In this document: in pieces, positions 61,243-64,000 of the stretch
Position numbering within the stretch: position 1 is the stretch's first letter
Layout of the letters: each line of letters begins with the position of its first letter
Notes under the pieces: model-generated
What the model was told of the DNA's origin: nothing
What the model saw: only the letters and a program-made list of their open reading frames with translations
Database searches by the model: none
Assembly (NCBI RefSeq): GCF_900142575.1
Contig: NZ_FRBI01000001.1
Coordinates: 63,014-127,013, forward strand
Source of the DNA: Actinacidiphila paucisporea
GTDB taxonomy: Bacteria; Actinomycetota; Actinomycetes; Streptomycetales; Streptomycetaceae
Length of the DNA: 64,000 nt
Direction: 5' to 3'
Translations under genes and position numbers: made by a program

Positions 61243-61359
61243 CGGCCCTCACCTCCTCGTCACACGGAGCCCGCGCCGATACGGCGACGTGCTGCTCCGG
61301 CTTGCCCTCATGCCCCCGTGCCCGCTCCGGCCTCTGCCCTCCGACAGGAGAACCCGACC

Positions 61360-62590
61360 ATGCCACTCGGCCAGACGACCAGCCCCGCCCGGGGGGGCCG
61401 AGCACCCGCCGGACCGGCCGCCCGGCCACCCGGAAGGCGGCACGGCCGAGAACGGGGCGCCACCCCGGCCGGCGGCGCCCCCGGGCTACGGCGGGCGCGC
61501 CGACTCGCTGACGGCCCTGCGGTGGTTCGCCGCGCTGGGCGTCTTCGGCTTCCACACCGCGTCCGACCTGGCACCGCTGCCCGTCCTGGCCCCGCTGATG
61601 CGCATCGGCTACGAAGGGGTCCCGTTCTTCTTCGTGCTGTCCGGTTTCGTGCTGACCTGGTCCGCACGTCCCGGCGACACGGTGCGGAACTTCTACGTAC
61701 GGCGCTTCGCGCGCGTCTGGCCGCTGCTTGCCGTGACGACCCTGCCGGCGCTCGCCATCGTCCACTACTGGAACCGTGCGGCCTTCTCGCCCGGCGGCAC
61801 GGTGGAGACCCTGACCCTGACTCAGGTGTGGACCACCCACCACTTCTACACGGCGAACATCGTCACCTGGACGCTGTCCTGCGAGGCGTTCTTCTACCTG
61901 TCCCATCCCCTGCTCATCCGCCTGCTGTCCCGGCTGCGGGGCCGGTCCCTGGCGGCGACCGCCGCGGCGATGGTGCTGGTGACGCTGCTGACCCGTACGT
62001 GGCCCGGCTCCGGCGCCTTCCCCTTCGAGGCCGTACGCCTCACCTACGCCTCACCGCTCGCCCTCACCCCGATGTTCGTCGTCGGCATGTGCGCCGCGCT
62101 GGCGCTCAGGCGCGGCCGGCGGCCCGTGCTCGGCGTCGCACCGGCCATCGGCCTGCTCGCCGTGATCGTCGCCCTGCGCTGGCGCTCGGTCTTCCAGCCC
62201 GGTCTGATACCCGGCCTGCCGCCGGGTGCCGACTACTTCGACGCCGTCGTCGTGCCCGTCTTCGCGGTGCTGATCGCCGCGGCCGCGCTGCGCGACGTCG
62301 AACGCGGCGGCGGCCTGCTCGTCCACCCCGCGCTGGTCCGGCTCGGCGAGAGGTCCTTCGCCTTCTACCTCGTCCACTCCATGGTGCTCACCGCCTTCCG
62401 GCACTTCGGCATGGCGGCCCGCCTGCACACCGCGGGCGGCAAGGCGGTGATGCTCGTGCTGGTCCTGTCCGCCGCCACCTCGCTCGCGGCGGTCCTGCAC
62501 GTCGCGGTGGAGCGGCCGGCGGAGCGCCACATCAGGCGGCGCCTGCAACGGCTTCCGGCAGGGGGTAGGCGTGCCCTTCAGGACCGGTGA
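61360..62590 (+). CDS. Acyltransferase 3 family membrane protein, probable frameshift
   Basis: A membrane O-acyltransferase with about ten helices. TALRWFAALGVFGFHTASDL has the catalytic H of the family, followed by GYEGVPFFFVLSGFVLTWS and FYVRRFARVWPL. Best start is ATG 61360 with AGGAG 11 nt upstream, but its frame runs to a shift at the seven-G run 61391-61397. Deleting one G joins it to the main frame. The unshifted main frame opens at GTG 61289 without a ribosome site. Such enzymes modify sugars, peptidoglycan or antibiotics. Confidence 0.82.
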
Positions 62591-62613
62591 CAGGGGGGGC
62601 GGCGGCTGCGACG

Positions 62614-63639
62614 TCACACCCCGCCGGGCGGGGCGGCCTCCAGGACGTGCTTGAGGCGGTCCAGGTCGGCGGCGACCGTCGCGGCGTCCCGGTCGAATTC
62701 CTCGTCGGTCATGGCGGGGAGGTGGCGAATGGTGAAGACGACCTCGCTGGCCGGGCCGTCGGGCAGGACGCGGACGGGGTTGTGGACCGTCTCGCCGGTC
62801 GGGAGCGTCACGTCGTGGTCGAGGACGCCGAGGGGGTTGCGCGGGGTGAAGGTGACGGTGACGCGGCCCATCGGGGACTCCGCGACCCACTCCTCGCCCG
62901 TCCCCGATGGGCTGATGGAGCCGCTGAGGCCGTGCGCCCACGCGGGCAGGTTGGCCGGGTCGGCGGCGTACGCGTAGACCTCGCCGGCGGGACGGGCGAT
63001 GCGGACGCTGAGGTGGCGCGATTCCTTGGCGATGCCGTTCATGGCTACGACGCTAGCCGCTGCCGGCGCACCTTTCTTGAACGAACCGGACACGCCGCGC
63101 TCTCCTTGGGCGTGTGCGGCGACGGTGCGGGCGCATGCCGCCGGGTCGGCGCGGGTGGTGTCGACCTCCAGGTCGTACACGACGCCCCGGTGGACCAGCT
63201 CCGCCTGGAGGGCGGCCATCCCGGTGGTGCGGTCACCGCGGGCGGCCTCGCGGGCGGCCGCCGTCGCGGGCTCGCAGCGGACGCCGACCCACAGCACCGG
63301 CAGGTCGCCCAGCGCCTCGCGCCAGCGTCGCTGGGAGTCCGGGCCACCGAGGAAGACCTCGTCGACGATGACGTGGGCGCCGGCGCGGGCCATCGCGGCG
63401 ACACCGGTGACCCAGGCCGCCTCCAGGGCGCGGAACGCGGGGCCGACGCTCACTCCGCCATCCGGGGCGAACTCGATGCCCGCGTCCGAGTCCTGGAGTG
63501 CGGCGGGCAGCGCGTCGACGAAGTCGTCCACGCCGAAGGTCAACCAGGCGTCGGGCAGCACCGCCTGGAGACTGCGGGCGAGCGAGGACTTGCCCGAGCT
63601 CGATCCGCCGTTGAGAACGATCACCTGGATGGCCACCAC
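62614..63639 (-). CDS. Chloramphenicol phosphotransferase-like protein reading into SRPBCC domain
   Basis: A 341-residue open frame. Residues 1-178 resemble the chloramphenicol 3-O-phosphotransferase (CPT) of S. venezuelae: P-loop [11 protein letters not shown] (residues 9-19), catalytic-region [32 protein letters not shown] and [10 protein letters not shown]. From M200 (ATG 63042) an SRPBCC domain follows ([25 protein letters not shown]). The bridge, about 20 residues, includes a TAGCGT -10-like element 7 bp before ATG 63042, so the second half looks like a former leaderless gene. GTG 63639 is also preceded by a TACGGT box. Fusion or readthrough is undecided. Confidence 0.75.
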   Translation of the reverse strand: MVAIQVIVLNGGSSSGKSSLARSLQAVLPDAWLTFGVDDFVDALPAALQDSDAGIEFAPDGGVSVGPAFRALEAAWVTGVAAMARAGAHVIVDEVFLGGPDSQRRWREALGDLPVLWVGVRCEPATAAAREAARGDRTTGMAALQAELVHRGVVYDLEVDTTRADPAACARTVAAHAQGERGVSGSFKKGAPAAASVVAMNGIAKESRHLSVRIARPAGEVYAYAADPANLPAWAHGLSGSISPSGTGEEWVAESPMGRVTVTFTPRNPLGVLDHDVTLPTGETVHNPVRVLPDGPASEVVFTIRHLPAMTDEEFDRDAATVAADLDRLKHVLEAAPPGGV

Positions 63640-63820
63640 GACACCGTACGGCCCGGCGGTCCCGGGAGGCCGGGATGATGCGTACTCCCAGGCAGGCGGC
63701 CCGAGTTGGCGTCCTCGACCTCGGCCTACCTCCTTCGTACGGAACCGCCCGGTGGGGCTGGAGTGTCGTCGCATACGCTGTGGGACTTCGAACGTTGAAC
63801 GGTGCCATGAGGGGAGACAT

Positions 63821-64000
63821 GTGAGAACACGTCGGGTGTGGGGAGCGGCTCTCGCGGCCGCGGTGGGCGTGTCAGGAATGGTGGGGCTTCAGCAGGCGGC
63901 GCAGGGGGCGCCGGGCAGTGGGGCGGGGGTGACCGGGGCGAGGGCGGCCGGCCCCGTGGCGAGTTCGGTGCACACGGTCGGACTGGCCGTCAGCAGCGAC
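63821..64000 (+). CDS. Secreted protein, N-terminal part (cut by window)
   Basis: GTG 63821 behind GGGGAGA opens a frame running to the window end (60 codons). [21 protein letters not shown] is a Sec-type signal peptide with cleavage near AQGA. The visible mature part is Gly/Ala/Ser/Val-rich and gives no family. Confidence 0.6.
   Translation, partial: MRTRRVWGAALAAAVGVSGMVGLQQAAQGAPGSGAGVTGARAAGPVASSVHTVGLAVSSD

Overview
The window is a very GC-rich actinomycete chromosome segment, almost certainly Streptomyces or a close relative. The evidence is near-universal G/C at third codon positions, many GTG starts, several leaderless genes, and a core gene order known from Streptomyces: murB, add/aspC, tRNA-Trp, secE, nusG, rplK, rplA, lipoprotein, rplJ, rplL, rpoB, rpoC, rpsL, rpsG, fusA, tuf. 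RpoB and RpoC have the lengths I recall for Streptomyces coelicolor (1161 and 1299 residues).

Region 1 (1-11.4 kb) is a complete type I-E CRISPR-Cas locus. An array of at least 15 repeats enters from the left edge and ends in a degenerate repeat just upstream of a seven-gene operon. The operon encodes a natural Cas3-Cse1 fusion, Cse2, Cas7e, Cas5e, Cas6e, Cas1 and Cas2, mostly with overlapping start and stop codons. A second array of ten repeats follows cas2 behind a leader. The locus ends at a 55-nt 3' fragment of a tRNA-Tyr gene followed by a perfect terminator hairpin, which looks like the right attachment scar of an integrated element.

Region 2 (11.5-25 kb) holds small regulatory and metabolic units: a TetR gene divergent from an NTF2-like gene, an NAD(P)-binding protein, an amidohydrolase, tRNA-Thr and tRNA-Met, rpmG with two MaoC-type dehydratase subunits, a TetR/MFS efflux pair sharing an operator sequence, murB, a PucR-like regulator, adenosine deaminase and an aspartate aminotransferase.

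Region 3 (25.3-45.5 kb) is the transcription/translation core, tRNA-Trp to tuf. Oddities are an SGNH lipase gene between nusG and rplK, an 89-bp tandem duplication starting in the last codons of rplK, and an RpoB with Asn at the main rifampicin-resistance position (E. coli 531).

Region 4 (45.7-64 kb) is accessory. It has a lipoprotein PIG-L deacetylase, an ABC exporter, a CBM2-linked esterase under a perfect CebR-type palindrome, two kinase-fold proteins, a likely unannotated 37-residue protein, an SDR/TetR pair sharing a box and separated by a broken gene, an ATPase/XRE/DUF397 regulatory trio, an MFS transporter trailed by the C-terminal stub of a multicopper oxidase, a SigE-type sigma factor with a membrane partner, an acyltransferase with a likely frameshift, and a chloramphenicol phosphotransferase-like gene reading through into an SRPBCC domain. 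The last gene is cut by the window edge.

The best leads for something not already described are the RpoB variant, the tRNA-bounded CRISPR island, the shared-operator TetR pairs, the unannotated small protein and the broken genes. I found no clearly new multi-gene system. All product assignments come from reading the sequence, without database searches.
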